A stretch of 64,000 nt of DNA from Candidatus Aalborgicola defluviihabitans (lineage in GTDB: Bacteria; Pseudomonadota; Gammaproteobacteria; Burkholderiales; Burkholderiaceae_C), in contig JADIXX010000008.1 of assembly GCA_016705575.1 (NCBI GenBank), positions 824,541 to 888,540 on the forward strand. The letters run 5' to 3'. The position numbers and the translations under genes were made by a program. The notes beneath the pieces were generated by a model. It saw only the letters and a program-made list of their open reading frames with translations, was not told where the DNA came from and did no database searches. Shown here one piece after another: positions 38,346-46,835 of this stretch. Within the stretch, counting starts at the first letter, position 1; each line of letters opens with the position of its first letter.

Positions 38346-39689
38346 CTAGAAACGATGTGTGTACATCAGTTGCAGGTTGGTCTGGCCATGGGCGATGGTG
38401 ACGCCTGTGCCACTGGTCACATCGGTACTCGGTGCAATCGTCAGGGCCGCATTCAATGCGTCTGTGGCGGAGGCCTGGTACCCGAAACCCAGCGTGGCAT
38501 GGTTTTTAACGGTCGCCGGGAACAGGGGATTGACCAGGGCATCGGGGATAGGGTTGTCCGCCAGGTTCAAACCGGCGCGCAAGGTGAGCTTTTCATTGGC
38601 TTTCCATGCCAGGCCCAGACTCAACACGGTTTGATCCTTCCAGTTTTGTGGCAACTCAAAACTGACGGAGCCACCCATACCGGCACTGTCAAAGCGCATT
38701 TTGAAACCCTTCATCACCTCGGCCCAGGCTATTGACTTGATGTCGGCCACCAGCAGCAGGTTGGGTTGCACCTGCCAGCTGCCGCCCACAGCCAGCACGG
38801 CGGGCATCTGGAAGTTGATAACCGTGATGCGACCGGCATCCACAAAGGTCGCAGTATTGGCGCCACCAGGGTTGGCCGTCATGCTGGCAGAACTGGCGCT
38901 AGTTTTCATGTCGTCCAGCGCGGACTTGAGGCGATAAGACGCGCCCAGCGTAACGTCGTTGCTGACCTTTACGGTACCTCCGAATTTGGCACCCCAACCG
39001 GTGGCCTTGGCGGCACCGCTGAATTTGTCGGTGTCGGTGAAATTCAGGCGAGCCCAGGTGGCCGAGTTCAGCGCACCGGCCCCAATGGCCCCGCCCAACT
39101 GCCCTGTACCGCCCGTCACCATGCTGCCCAATTGCATGGGGGTTGCGGCCATCTGCATATCAAGTCCGGACCACATGTAATCCAGGGTTGCACCGATTGT
39201 TACGTTGGGGTTGACCTGGTAGGCCAATGGAATGATGACGTTGCCCACGCTTAATTCCGAACGCACGGGCTCACCAGAGCCCATCGCCATGAAGGTGTTG
39301 GCAGCGTATTCCGTGCCCATGCCGCCCTGCGCAAACATGCCGACACCGAAGGTCAAGGCCCCGGAGCGGGTGGTGTATCCCACCGCAGGCATGGTGTAAG
39401 CGGTGCCACCGGACGGCGCATCCGGCATGCCTGGCACGCTGCTGGTAACTTTGGGGCCTAGGAAGCCAAGGGCGATGTCCAGGCGCCCTTCCTCAGAACC
39501 CAATGCCAGGGTGGCTGGGTTTTGTGCCATGGCCGCCGTGCCGTGGTCAAAGGCCTGGGAGGCGCCCCCCATGCCGGTGGAAATGGGGCCATAGCCCTCC
39601 ATCAACATACCGTTAGTGGCTTGCGCCGAACCGGCAGCCAGCAGGGCGCACAGTGGTGTCAGGGCAAAAAACTTCTTGGATAGGGTCAT
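38346..39689 (-). CDS. FadL/OMPP1 family outer membrane transport protein
   Basis: A 447-residue outer membrane beta barrel. ATG 39689 with GGAG upstream starts a signal peptide (FFALTPLCALLAAGSAQA); the mature N-terminus TNGMLMEGYGPISTGMGGAS is the FadL hatch start, and the protein ends in an aromatic residue (YTHRF), the barrel assembly signal. FadL proteins pass hydrophobic compounds such as fatty acids or aromatics. Its place 34 bases upstream of sqr suggests co-expression and perhaps uptake of hydrophobic sulfur compounds, which is inference. Confidence 0.88.
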   Translation of the reverse strand: MTLSKKFFALTPLCALLAAGSAQATNGMLMEGYGPISTGMGGASQAFDHGTAAMAQNPATLALGSEEGRLDIALGFLGPKVTSSVPGMPDAPSGGTAYTMPAVGYTTRSGALTFGVGMFAQGGMGTEYAANTFMAMGSGEPVRSELSVGNVIIPLAYQVNPNVTIGATLDYMWSGLDMQMAATPMQLGSMVTGGTGQLGGAIGAGALNSATWARLNFTDTDKFSGAAKATGWGAKFGGTVKVSNDVTLGASYRLKSALDDMKTSASSASMTANPGGANTATFVDAGRITVINFQMPAVLAVGGSWQVQPNLLLVADIKSIAWAEVMKGFKMRFDSAGMGGSVSFELPQNWKDQTVLSLGLAWKANEKLTLRAGLNLADNPIPDALVNPLFPATVKNHATLGFGYQASATDALNAALTIAPSTDVTSGTGVTIAHGQTNLQLMYTHRF

Positions 39690-39780
39690 GGTTGTCTCCG
39701 GATATTCAATGGTGAACGAGGGCTGGGGATTCAAGGCGGGAAAGGGATTGCTCATACGGTGTGGCGGGGTTGGTGGGTGC

Positions 39781-40602
39781 TTAGAAATGCAGGACCAGCA
39801 CGGGGTACTCGGACAGCCCCATGACCTTTTGTGCTACGCCGCCGACCAGTGCACGGCCGATGCGGTTGTCACCACGGCTGCCCATGACGATCAGGTCAGA
39901 TTCGCTGGCCTCCCGCGCCGCCAAGATTTCCGTGAAGGGTTTGCCGATACGGACTTCGCCCTGTGCCGACACACTGCTGTCTTGCGCCTGCTCGACCAGT
40001 CTCGTAATACCCGATTGGGCCTGGCTGCGCAGGCCCTCGGTGGCGACCACGCTAACCACGTGCAGGGGTAATCCGCACTGAGCGGCCACACCCATTGCAA
40101 CGGACGCGATTTGGTTCCCTTCTTCTGTTGAGTCCACGGCCACCAGCACGCGCCGGCTCCACATGCTGGACTCGGGCGGCACGATCAATACATGACAGGG
40201 TGCGTGTGCAACCACTTTACTGACCATTTCACCGACCAAAAGGTTGGCCAGCAATCCGCGCTTGCCCCGGCGCCGGATGATGATCATTTCGCAGTTTGTG
40301 GCCCGGGCTTCTTCGATGATTTCAAGGTAGGGCTCTTCACCGCGGCGCACACGCAGGTCGATCGTCACCTGTGCGGTGTTGGCTTGCGCGTGTAGCTTCG
40401 CAAGCTTGGCTGCCGCTTCCTGCTCCGCCCGGGCTGCAATTTGGGGTGCCAGTGCTTCATATTCCGGGTTGCTGACCAATGGCAGAACCACAGCCAAGGG
40501 CAGTTGGCAACGTTGTGCCAACGCAAGCGCCACATTCTCCGCGCCTGCGTCGAATTCACTGCATTCGGTGGCCAGTAGCATGCGTGTAAACAGTTGGGCC
40601 AT
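39781..40602 (-). CDS. Tandem universal stress protein (UspA family)
   Basis: A 273-residue protein with two Usp domains. The first starts MAQLFTRMLLATECSEFDAGAENVALALAQ, the second VLVAVDSTEEGNQIASVAMG; each ends in a typical strand (PCHVLIVP and YPVLVLHF). The nucleotide-binding loop is better preserved in the second (GSRGDNRIGRALVGG) than in the first. ATG 40602 is two bases beyond the stop of the upstream small membrane gene. Role in the sulfur cluster unknown. Confidence 0.88.
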   Translation of the reverse strand: MAQLFTRMLLATECSEFDAGAENVALALAQRCQLPLAVVLPLVSNPEYEALAPQIAARAEQEAAAKLAKLHAQANTAQVTIDLRVRRGEEPYLEIIEEARATNCEMIIIRRRGKRGLLANLLVGEMVSKVVAHAPCHVLIVPPESSMWSRRVLVAVDSTEEGNQIASVAMGVAAQCGLPLHVVSVVATEGLRSQAQSGITRLVEQAQDSSVSAQGEVRIGKPFTEILAAREASESDLIVMGSRGDNRIGRALVGGVAQKVMGLSEYPVLVLHF

Positions 40603-40604
40603 GC

Positions 40605-41006
40605 TCAATGTCCCCCCGTAAAGATGCCGGCCGCCGCAAATACCAGCTCGGCGATCACCACCATGCAGATACCAGCATAGACATAGTCGCGCCGTGTCAG
40701 ATACAGAGGGATCAGGCCCAGCAGAGGCAGAATGGAGCAGCCCGCAAGTAGCGAAATGCCGATCAGGCCAGACAAGTCTCCCTTGTGTGCCAATGTCAGC
40801 CATCCCCATCCCGTCGGAGTACCGGTGTATTGCAGGTAGGCGGCCACCGGGAGGTTCCAGACCGTAGGCAATTGTTCCAGCGGCACGTGCGGTGGCAGCA
40901 CCCCAAACACATAGGCCGCAAAGCTTAGCAACAGGGCCACCTCGCCAGTGCGTGCACCCCATCCCAGCAGGCGGGCGTAGCGCAGCGCTTCAACCTGTTG
41001 TGTCAT
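40605..41006 (-). CDS. Four-helix membrane protein in the soe cluster
   Basis: A 133-residue protein with about four hydrophobic segments (VALLLSFAAYVFGVL; LPVAAYLQYTG; LIGISLLAGCSILPLLGLIPLYL; VYAGICMVVIAELVFAAAGIF). It overlaps the TauE stop by four bases (ATGA) and precedes the Usp gene by two bases, so it is embedded in the soe-tauE-usp operon. Family not recognised. Confidence 0.75.
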   Translation of the reverse strand: MTQQVEALRYARLLGWGARTGEVALLLSFAAYVFGVLPPHVPLEQLPTVWNLPVAAYLQYTGTPTGWGWLTLAHKGDLSGLIGISLLAGCSILPLLGLIPLYLTRRDYVYAGICMVVIAELVFAAAGIFTGGH

Positions 41007-41971
41007 GCCCAGACCCCCAGACCCTTGAGCAGGGCGCGTATGCCGGCAAACAGCAGCAAGGTGATGACCATCTTGCGGATGACCGAGCCTTTGAGTACAT
41101 GCAAAAGTCGGGCACCTAGGCGCGCTCCGAGCATCATTCCAACCACCGACGGAACGGCAATCATCGGCAGCACCGCACCACGGTCAAGATAGACCCATGC
41201 GGCAGAAGAGCTGGCCAGAGACAGCACCAGACTCGATGTGCCTGCTGCCACCTTCAGCGGTACAGCCATCAGTAGATTCAGCGCCGGTACGTTGGCCCAA
41301 CCCGCGCCGATACCGAACAAGCCGCCCAGAAGACCGATAACAAAGAAGACGGCAAATCCATGCGGCGTGTGTCGAGCTTGCCAATGGATCTGATGGCCGG
41401 TGGCCCCGTCAATGAACATACCGTGCAGTCCCAGCGTATGGCTCCAACGGTCCGATTCCGCAACTGCGGGGAATTCAGAGCGCGTGACGCTCAGCATCAA
41501 TGCCACAATGCTAAGGACCAGGAGGCCTAACGACGTTTCGATGATGGACGATGGAAGCGCCATCCCCAAATTAGCCCCAAGAATCGACCCAGCAGACGCA
41601 GTCAATGCCAGTGGCAGCGCCAGACGCAAACTGGTCAGCCCACCGCGCAAGAGCATGGGTCCGGCTGCCAGTGCGCTGGCTAGCGCCACCAACAAACCCG
41701 CGCCTCGCACAAAATCCAGATGAAATGGAAAGAAGCCGCCAATGATGGGCACATACAGCGTGCCCCCGCCAATGCCTGCAGGCACCGCCACAATACCAAT
41801 GAAGAAGCAGGTGATAAACAGGGCCATGGGCCAGAACCACCAGGGCATCGTGCTGATGGGAACGACGCTGTCGGCGGCAAGTGCCGGTGCGACAAGCGCC
41901 AGCAGCCCGATGACGAACACGCCAGCGCGCTTTAGCGCTGGCGTGTTGGCAATGTGGCTTGAAAGACGCAT
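41003..41971 (-). CDS. TauE/SafE family sulfite/organosulfonate exporter
   Basis: A 322-residue transporter with about eight to nine hydrophobic segments; ATG 41971 starts MRLSSHIANTPALKRAG. The repeated GxGGG-type motif (AVPAGIGGGTLYVPII and GLFGIGAGWANVPALNLL) is typical of TauE/SafE. Such proteins export sulfite, sulfonates or related anions. It follows soeC by four bases, so export or uptake of sulfite alongside the Soe enzyme is a reasonable inference. Confidence 0.87.
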   Translation of the reverse strand: MRLSSHIANTPALKRAGVFVIGLLALVAPALAADSVVPISTMPWWFWPMALFITCFFIGIVAVPAGIGGGTLYVPIIGGFFPFHLDFVRGAGLLVALASALAAGPMLLRGGLTSLRLALPLALTASAGSILGANLGMALPSSIIETSLGLLVLSIVALMLSVTRSEFPAVAESDRWSHTLGLHGMFIDGATGHQIHWQARHTPHGFAVFFVIGLLGGLFGIGAGWANVPALNLLMAVPLKVAAGTSSLVLSLASSSAAWVYLDRGAVLPMIAVPSVVGMMLGARLGARLLHVLKGSVIRKMVITLLLFAGIRALLKGLGVWA

Positions 41972-41975
41972 GCGG

Positions 41976-42917
41976 CTAGGAGATGTTCTGGTAGTACAGG
42001 TTTTGCGGGTGATTGGCCTGCACAAAAAAGAACCACCGCTCTGCCAGCAAGCCGCAATACTGGATGGCGAAGGCAATGAAGAGTATTTGCCAGGAGTCCG
42101 CCATCACGCCCAGCGCCATGCACAACAGCGGCAATGGAAATGCCAGCAGTAGAAACCCCCGTTTGACGGTCAATAACAGTTCTGGGCTGTGGCCATGGAA
42201 GAACTCACGCGTATTGAACGAACCGCCCATGAAACCCTGTGCCGTTTGAACGATGCGGGGGTGCTTGATGCCAATGGCGCTTTGCAACGTAGACTTTGGT
42301 TTGAGACGTGCATTCCGAAAAAGCGAGGCACTGCGTGTTGCCCACGCCAGCAAGGTGAAGACGGTTGTTGCCAGTGCGTAGGGTTGCACCAGTGCGAACA
42401 GCCCGTCTAACGCAGCCAATAACGTAGCCAACATCAGCCCTGAAGCGCAACCCAGCAGCAAGTAGTTCACCAAGGTGAGCGGGCTGGCCCACTCCTGCAA
42501 AAAGCGCACCGATGCATAAATCATGGCTGTGCAGATAAAAAGTGCGATGCAAGCCAGTGTGGTGGCTGCACCAACCAGTTGCGTATTGCCCCGCCCCAGG
42601 GCGTGTGAACCTGCATAAGCAAACACGCCCAGCATGAACAAAGGCAAGGCGATGACCTCACGCGACAGCCACGATGTGCGCCACATGGCCGCTGATCGCC
42701 AGGCGCGTTCCGGGCGACCCAGGTGGAGAAAAGACGCGCCGAGCCCCAGCACCAACAACACCAGTGCCACAGCGCTGCCGCTGGCTAAAAAACGCTGGCT
42801 ATCTGCGTGATTCAGGTTGCCCAGGCCTATCAGTTCGGTACCATACAACGTAAGAAAGAGCCCTTGTGCGGCACCAAGGAGGGTGGTCAGGAAGATCACT
42901 GAAAATGCGGGTCGCAT
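41976..42917 (-). CDS. soeC: SoeC, membrane anchor of sulfite-oxidising enzyme
   Basis: A 313-residue membrane protein of the DmsC type with about eight hydrophobic segments. It starts MRPAFSVIFLTTLLGAAQGLFL and contains LGLGASFLHLGRPERAWRS, the characteristic DmsC loop. It would anchor SoeAB to the inner membrane and pass electrons to quinone. Translated after soeB (34-base gap). Confidence 0.9.
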   Translation of the reverse strand: MRPAFSVIFLTTLLGAAQGLFLTLYGTELIGLGNLNHADSQRFLASGSAVALVLLVLGLGASFLHLGRPERAWRSAAMWRTSWLSREVIALPLFMLGVFAYAGSHALGRGNTQLVGAATTLACIALFICTAMIYASVRFLQEWASPLTLVNYLLLGCASGLMLATLLAALDGLFALVQPYALATTVFTLLAWATRSASLFRNARLKPKSTLQSAIGIKHPRIVQTAQGFMGGSFNTREFFHGHSPELLLTVKRGFLLLAFPLPLLCMALGVMADSWQILFIAFAIQYCGLLAERWFFFVQANHPQNLYYQNIS

Positions 42918-42951
42918 GGTGTGTGTTGCAAGGGTTGTGCGAAAGCGGTGG

Positions 42952-43680
42952 CTAGGTGGCGAAGTCTTCGCGGCCCGGATCGCGGTGGGCATGCTCGGGC
43001 AGCTGGCCGTCGATCTTCAAGGGGTTGTCCACGCGCTCCAGGTCTTCCGCATGGATGCGGATCTCGGTCTTGCGCCGTGGCAGGTAGTGGTTGGCAGGGT
43101 TTGTTCCCCATTCGGGCATGAGCTGATAACCGCCGCGCTCGGCAATCGCCCGGGAGACCCCTGATTCCGGATCATGGATGTCGCCAAACAGGCGGGCGTT
43201 GGACGGGCATGCCATCACGCAAACGGGTTTGCGTTCTGCTGCGGGCAGGGCCTTGTCGGTGACACGGTCAACACACAGGGTGCACTTGGTCATGACCTTG
43301 CGTTGTTCGTCAAACTCGCGCGCGCCGTAAGGACAAGCCCAGCTGCAGTATTTGCAGCCAATGCACTTGTCGTAGTCCACCAGCACAATGCCGTCTTCAG
43401 CGCGCTTGTAACTTGCGCCCGTGGGGCACACCGGTACACAGGGCGGGTCTTCGCAGTGCAGGCACGATTTCGGAAAGTGCACCGTTAACGTGTTGGGAAA
43501 TTCACCCACTTCAAAGGTCTGCACCCGGTTGAAAAATGTTCCGTTGGGCTCGGCGCCATAGGGGTTGATGTCCACCAGAGTACCCGCTGTACCGGACGTG
43601 TTCCACTGCTTGCAACTGGTGACGCAAGCGTGGCAGCCGACGCAGACATTCAGGTCTATGACCAACGCGAGCTGTGTCAT
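42952..43680 (-). CDS. soeB: SoeB, iron-sulfur subunit of sulfite-oxidising enzyme
   Basis: A 242-residue ferredoxin-type protein with four Cys clusters: CVGCHACVTSCKQWN, CLHCEDPPCVPVCPTGAS, CIGCKYCSWACPYGA, and KCTLCVDRV with CVMACPSNA. This is the DmsB/SoeB pattern with four cubane clusters. No signal peptide, so it is cytoplasmic. It shuttles electrons from SoeA to SoeC. Confidence 0.93.
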   Translation of the reverse strand: MTQLALVIDLNVCVGCHACVTSCKQWNTSGTAGTLVDINPYGAEPNGTFFNRVQTFEVGEFPNTLTVHFPKSCLHCEDPPCVPVCPTGASYKRAEDGIVLVDYDKCIGCKYCSWACPYGAREFDEQRKVMTKCTLCVDRVTDKALPAAERKPVCVMACPSNARLFGDIHDPESGVSRAIAERGGYQLMPEWGTNPANHYLPRRKTEIRIHAEDLERVDNPLKIDGQLPEHAHRDPGREDFAT

Positions 43681-43708
43681 AGCGAGCGCTCCCGCTTTTC
43701 GAGTTGTG

Positions 43709-46630
43709 TCATTTGTTCGCTCCCCGGCCCGCAAAGTAGGCCCTCCATTTGGGCAGCATCTGTTGTACCCCGGGTGCGACCGGGACGGCTTTGAACTGCG
43801 GCGAAGTCTGCTTCGGTTCGTCGTCCTGCGCCTTGTAGATGCGCACCCGCACGTCGTACCACGCGGCCTGGCCCGTAATCGGGTCCGAATTGGAAATGGC
43901 CGCACCGGCGCTGGACGGCGGCAGCACCTCCGAGATCAGGTGATTGAGCAGAAAGCCGCGTTGTGATTCATTGGCGTCGGGTGTCAGATTCCAGGCGCCG
44001 GCGGATTTGCCAATGGCGTTCCAGGTCCACACCGTGCCGGGCTCCACGGCTTCGGAGTAGCGGCACATGCAGCGCACCTTGCCCCATTGCGACTCGACCC
44101 ACATCCAGCCACCGTCGGCAATGCCTTCGGCTGCGGCGGTCTTGGTGTTGACGAACAGGTAGTTGTGTGTGTGGATCTGGCGCAGCCAGGCGTTTTGCGA
44201 GTCCCAGGAGTGGTACATCGCCATGGGGCGCTGGGTGATCGCGTTCAGCGGGTATTTGGCCGTGTCGGTCGCCTGCTCTTCCAGTGGCACATAGTAAAAG
44301 GGCAACGGATCGAAATAGGTCTCCACCCGTTTGCGCAGGTGCTCTGGTGGCTGCTTGCCCGGTCGCTTGCCCTGCGCGGCCCGTCGAAAGCCCTGCAAGA
44401 ACTCGGAGTAGATGTGGATGACGATGGGGTCTTTGTCCCGCCGTATGCCCATGTTTTGCGCCCACTGCATATAACCCTGGTTCCAGTTGCGCATGTACTG
44501 GTATTCCAGCGGCATCTCGTAGTGGAATACGCAGTTGTTCTTTTCGTACATCTCCCACTGTTTGGGGTTGGGTTCACCACGCAAGGATTTCTCGCCGCCC
44601 TTGCCGCGCCAGCCCGCCAGAAAACCAATACCTGATCCTGGTGCCGTTTCGTAGTTGACGATAAAGTCGGTGTAACCCTTGAACTTGCGCGAGCCATCCG
44701 CCTGGGTGAAAGCGGGTAACTTGAGCCGCCCCGCCAGCTCTACCAGCACTTCCTGAAACGGCTTGCACTCACCCTTGGGGGCTACGACAGGAATGCGTAC
44801 TGCATCCATCGGGCCATCGAATTCGGAAATGGGCCGGTCCAGCATCGACATGCAGTCGTGCCGCTCCAAGTAGGTGGTGTCGGGCAGGATCAAGTCAGCA
44901 AACGCCGTCATTTCTGACTGGAAAGCGTCGCACACCACCAGGAACGGAATTTTGTACTCCCCGCTCTTCTCGCCTTCCGTGTGCTTGTCGTTGAGCATAT
45001 TGCGCACTTCCGACGTGTTCATGGTGGAGTTCCACGCCATATTCGCCATGAAGATCAGCAAGGTGTCAATGCGGTAGGGGTCACCCTTCCAGGCGTTGGT
45101 GATGACGTTGTGCATCAAGCCGTGAGCCGATAAGGGGTGTTCCCACGAGAACCCCTTGTCGATGCGCACCGGTTCGCCCTGGTCGTCCACGAACAGATCA
45201 TCAGGACTTTCTGGCCAGCCCAGTGGCGCGCCATCCAGCGGGGTGTCAGGCTTGACCGCCTGCGGCCCTTTGGGCGGACGGGCATTGGGCGGCACGGCGC
45301 GCGGGTAGGGAGCCTTGTGCCGGAAACCACCGGGGCGGTCTATGGTGCCCAACATGGACATCAAAATCGACAGCGAGCGAATGGTCTGAAAACCATTGGA
45401 GTGCGCGGCCAAGCCGCGCATGGCGTGAAAAGCCACAGGGTTGCCTGTGACCGAGTCGTGGCGTTTGCCCCAACTGTCGGTCCAAGCGATGGGCAGTTCA
45501 ATCTTCTGGTCCCGCGCAGTAATACCCATCTCGTGCGCCAGACGGCGAATGGTGGCGGCTGGAATGCCGGTAATGCCTTCTGCCCATTCCGGTGTGTAGG
45601 ACTTGACGCGGTCCTGCAGCAATTGAAAGGCGGGCGCAGTCGGTGTCCCGCGTGGCGATGTGAAGTGCCCTAAAAGCGCCGGGTCTGCCCCCTCGGTATG
45701 GTCTGAAACTGCCCGGTCCGTCAAGCGGTCCCACCAATAAAAATTGGCGGGACGCAACGGATTGGCAATTTCTGCGTCGGCATCGCGCAGGAACATTCCA
45801 AAATCATCGCTGGCGGTATCCTGGTTGACCAGTTGACCGGCATTGGTGTAACGGGCTAAAAATTCGCGGTCGTATAAACCCAACTGAATCAGCTCGTGAA
45901 TCAGGGCCAGCAGCAGGGCTCCGTCGGTGCTGGGTATGATGGGAACCCATTCATCGGCAATGGCGGAATAGCCGGTGCGCACTGGGTTAATGGACACAAA
46001 GCGGCCGCCATTGCGCTTGAACTTGGCCAACGCCGTCTTCATCGGGTTGGAGTGGTGATCTTCTGCTGTACCGATCATCACAAACAATTTGGCGCGCTCC
46101 AGATCGGGGCCGCCGAACTCCCAGAACGAACCACCTATGGTGTAGATCATGCCGGCCGCCATGTTGACCGAGCAGAAGCCACCGTGCGCGGCATAGTTTG
46201 GCGTGCCAAATTGACGGGCAAACAGCCCCGTCAGCGCCTGCATCTGGTCGCGCCCGGTAAACAGTGCAAATTGTTTGGGGTCGGTCGAGCGGATCTTTTT
46301 CAGGCGGTCACCCAGCAGAGTGAAGGCCGCTTCCCATTCGATCTCCTCAAAATGGCCTTCTCCGCGTTCACTACCCGGTTTGCGCAGCAGGGGCTTGGTG
46401 AGCCGGGCGGGCGAATACTGCTTCATGATGCCCGAGGAACCTTTGGCACAGATCACGCCCTTGTTGAGCGGATGGTCCGGGTTGCCCTCGATGTAGCGGA
46501 CCTCGCCGTTGCGCAAATGCACGCGGATACCGCATCGACAGGCGCACATGTAACAGGTCGTGGTGCGCATCTCATTGACTGCGTTCGACAACGCGGGGCG
46601 CGTTGGATCGTGAATCGGTAGAACAGACAT
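43709..46630 (-). CDS. soeA: SoeA, molybdopterin catalytic subunit of sulfite-oxidising enzyme
   Basis: A 973-residue DMSO-reductase-family molybdoenzyme. Near the N-terminus it has TTTCYMCACRCGIRVHLRNG, a C-x2-C-x3-C [4Fe-4S] motif; then GVICAKGSSGIMKQYSP and the long MGD-binding domain. There is no Tat signal, so the enzyme faces the cytoplasm. That, with the soeABC order and the dsr locus nearby, points to SoeA (direct sulfite oxidation to sulfate) rather than periplasmic thiosulfate or polysulfide reductase PhsA/PsrA. ATG 46630 is chosen over an upstream frame extension. Confidence 0.9.
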   Translation of the reverse strand: MSVLPIHDPTRPALSNAVNEMRTTTCYMCACRCGIRVHLRNGEVRYIEGNPDHPLNKGVICAKGSSGIMKQYSPARLTKPLLRKPGSERGEGHFEEIEWEAAFTLLGDRLKKIRSTDPKQFALFTGRDQMQALTGLFARQFGTPNYAAHGGFCSVNMAAGMIYTIGGSFWEFGGPDLERAKLFVMIGTAEDHHSNPMKTALAKFKRNGGRFVSINPVRTGYSAIADEWVPIIPSTDGALLLALIHELIQLGLYDREFLARYTNAGQLVNQDTASDDFGMFLRDADAEIANPLRPANFYWWDRLTDRAVSDHTEGADPALLGHFTSPRGTPTAPAFQLLQDRVKSYTPEWAEGITGIPAATIRRLAHEMGITARDQKIELPIAWTDSWGKRHDSVTGNPVAFHAMRGLAAHSNGFQTIRSLSILMSMLGTIDRPGGFRHKAPYPRAVPPNARPPKGPQAVKPDTPLDGAPLGWPESPDDLFVDDQGEPVRIDKGFSWEHPLSAHGLMHNVITNAWKGDPYRIDTLLIFMANMAWNSTMNTSEVRNMLNDKHTEGEKSGEYKIPFLVVCDAFQSEMTAFADLILPDTTYLERHDCMSMLDRPISEFDGPMDAVRIPVVAPKGECKPFQEVLVELAGRLKLPAFTQADGSRKFKGYTDFIVNYETAPGSGIGFLAGWRGKGGEKSLRGEPNPKQWEMYEKNNCVFHYEMPLEYQYMRNWNQGYMQWAQNMGIRRDKDPIVIHIYSEFLQGFRRAAQGKRPGKQPPEHLRKRVETYFDPLPFYYVPLEEQATDTAKYPLNAITQRPMAMYHSWDSQNAWLRQIHTHNYLFVNTKTAAAEGIADGGWMWVESQWGKVRCMCRYSEAVEPGTVWTWNAIGKSAGAWNLTPDANESQRGFLLNHLISEVLPPSSAGAAISNSDPITGQAAWYDVRVRIYKAQDDEPKQTSPQFKAVPVAPGVQQMLPKWRAYFAGRGANK

Positions 46631-46702
46631 GCGTAGATGCTTTTTCGTGCGGACAGGACGGGTGCAGAGTGCCCCTATTAGAGTCAGGGGCAAGCAAAGC
46701 CG

Positions 46703-46744
46703 TCTATAGCCGCCACGGGTAATTCCATGTAACCCAAATGGGTA
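46703..46744 (-). promoter_or_regulatory. soeA promoter with near-palindromic operator shared with dsr
   Basis: Minus strand: TACCCATTTGGGTTA (46744-46730) overlaps a possible -35 TTACAT (46732-46727), followed 18 bases later by TATAGA (46708-46703). The same 15-mer with one mismatch is upstream of dsrA at 62398-62412. ACCCA-N2-TGGGT symmetry suggests a dimeric regulator, probably the adjacent NarL-type protein. A further GGGT half-site is at 46717-46720. Confidence 0.5.
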
Positions 46745-46835
46745 GTGTCAGAAGGTCCGTCTGTTCGGCCCTCCGGGTTTCTACGATCCATTAGCGGTCA
46801 GTAATGTATTAGCATGATGGTCCACCAAAACCACG
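46745..46835. other. Rest of soeA/kinase divergent region
   Basis: This 91-base stretch completes the roughly 205-base divergent space between soeA and the kinase gene. I see no further gene and no clear promoter for the kinase; TATTAGCATGATGG near 46810 is AT-rich. Confidence 0.4.

Noticed and set aside
36857..38401. 514-codon plus-strand frame opposite sqr
   Set aside because: Antisense shadow of sqr; no protein motifs.
43709..46630. Thiosulfate or polysulfide reductase (PhsA/PsrA) instead of SoeA
   Set aside because: No Tat signal peptide; the gene order with DmsC-type soeC and the oxidative dsr locus favours SoeA.
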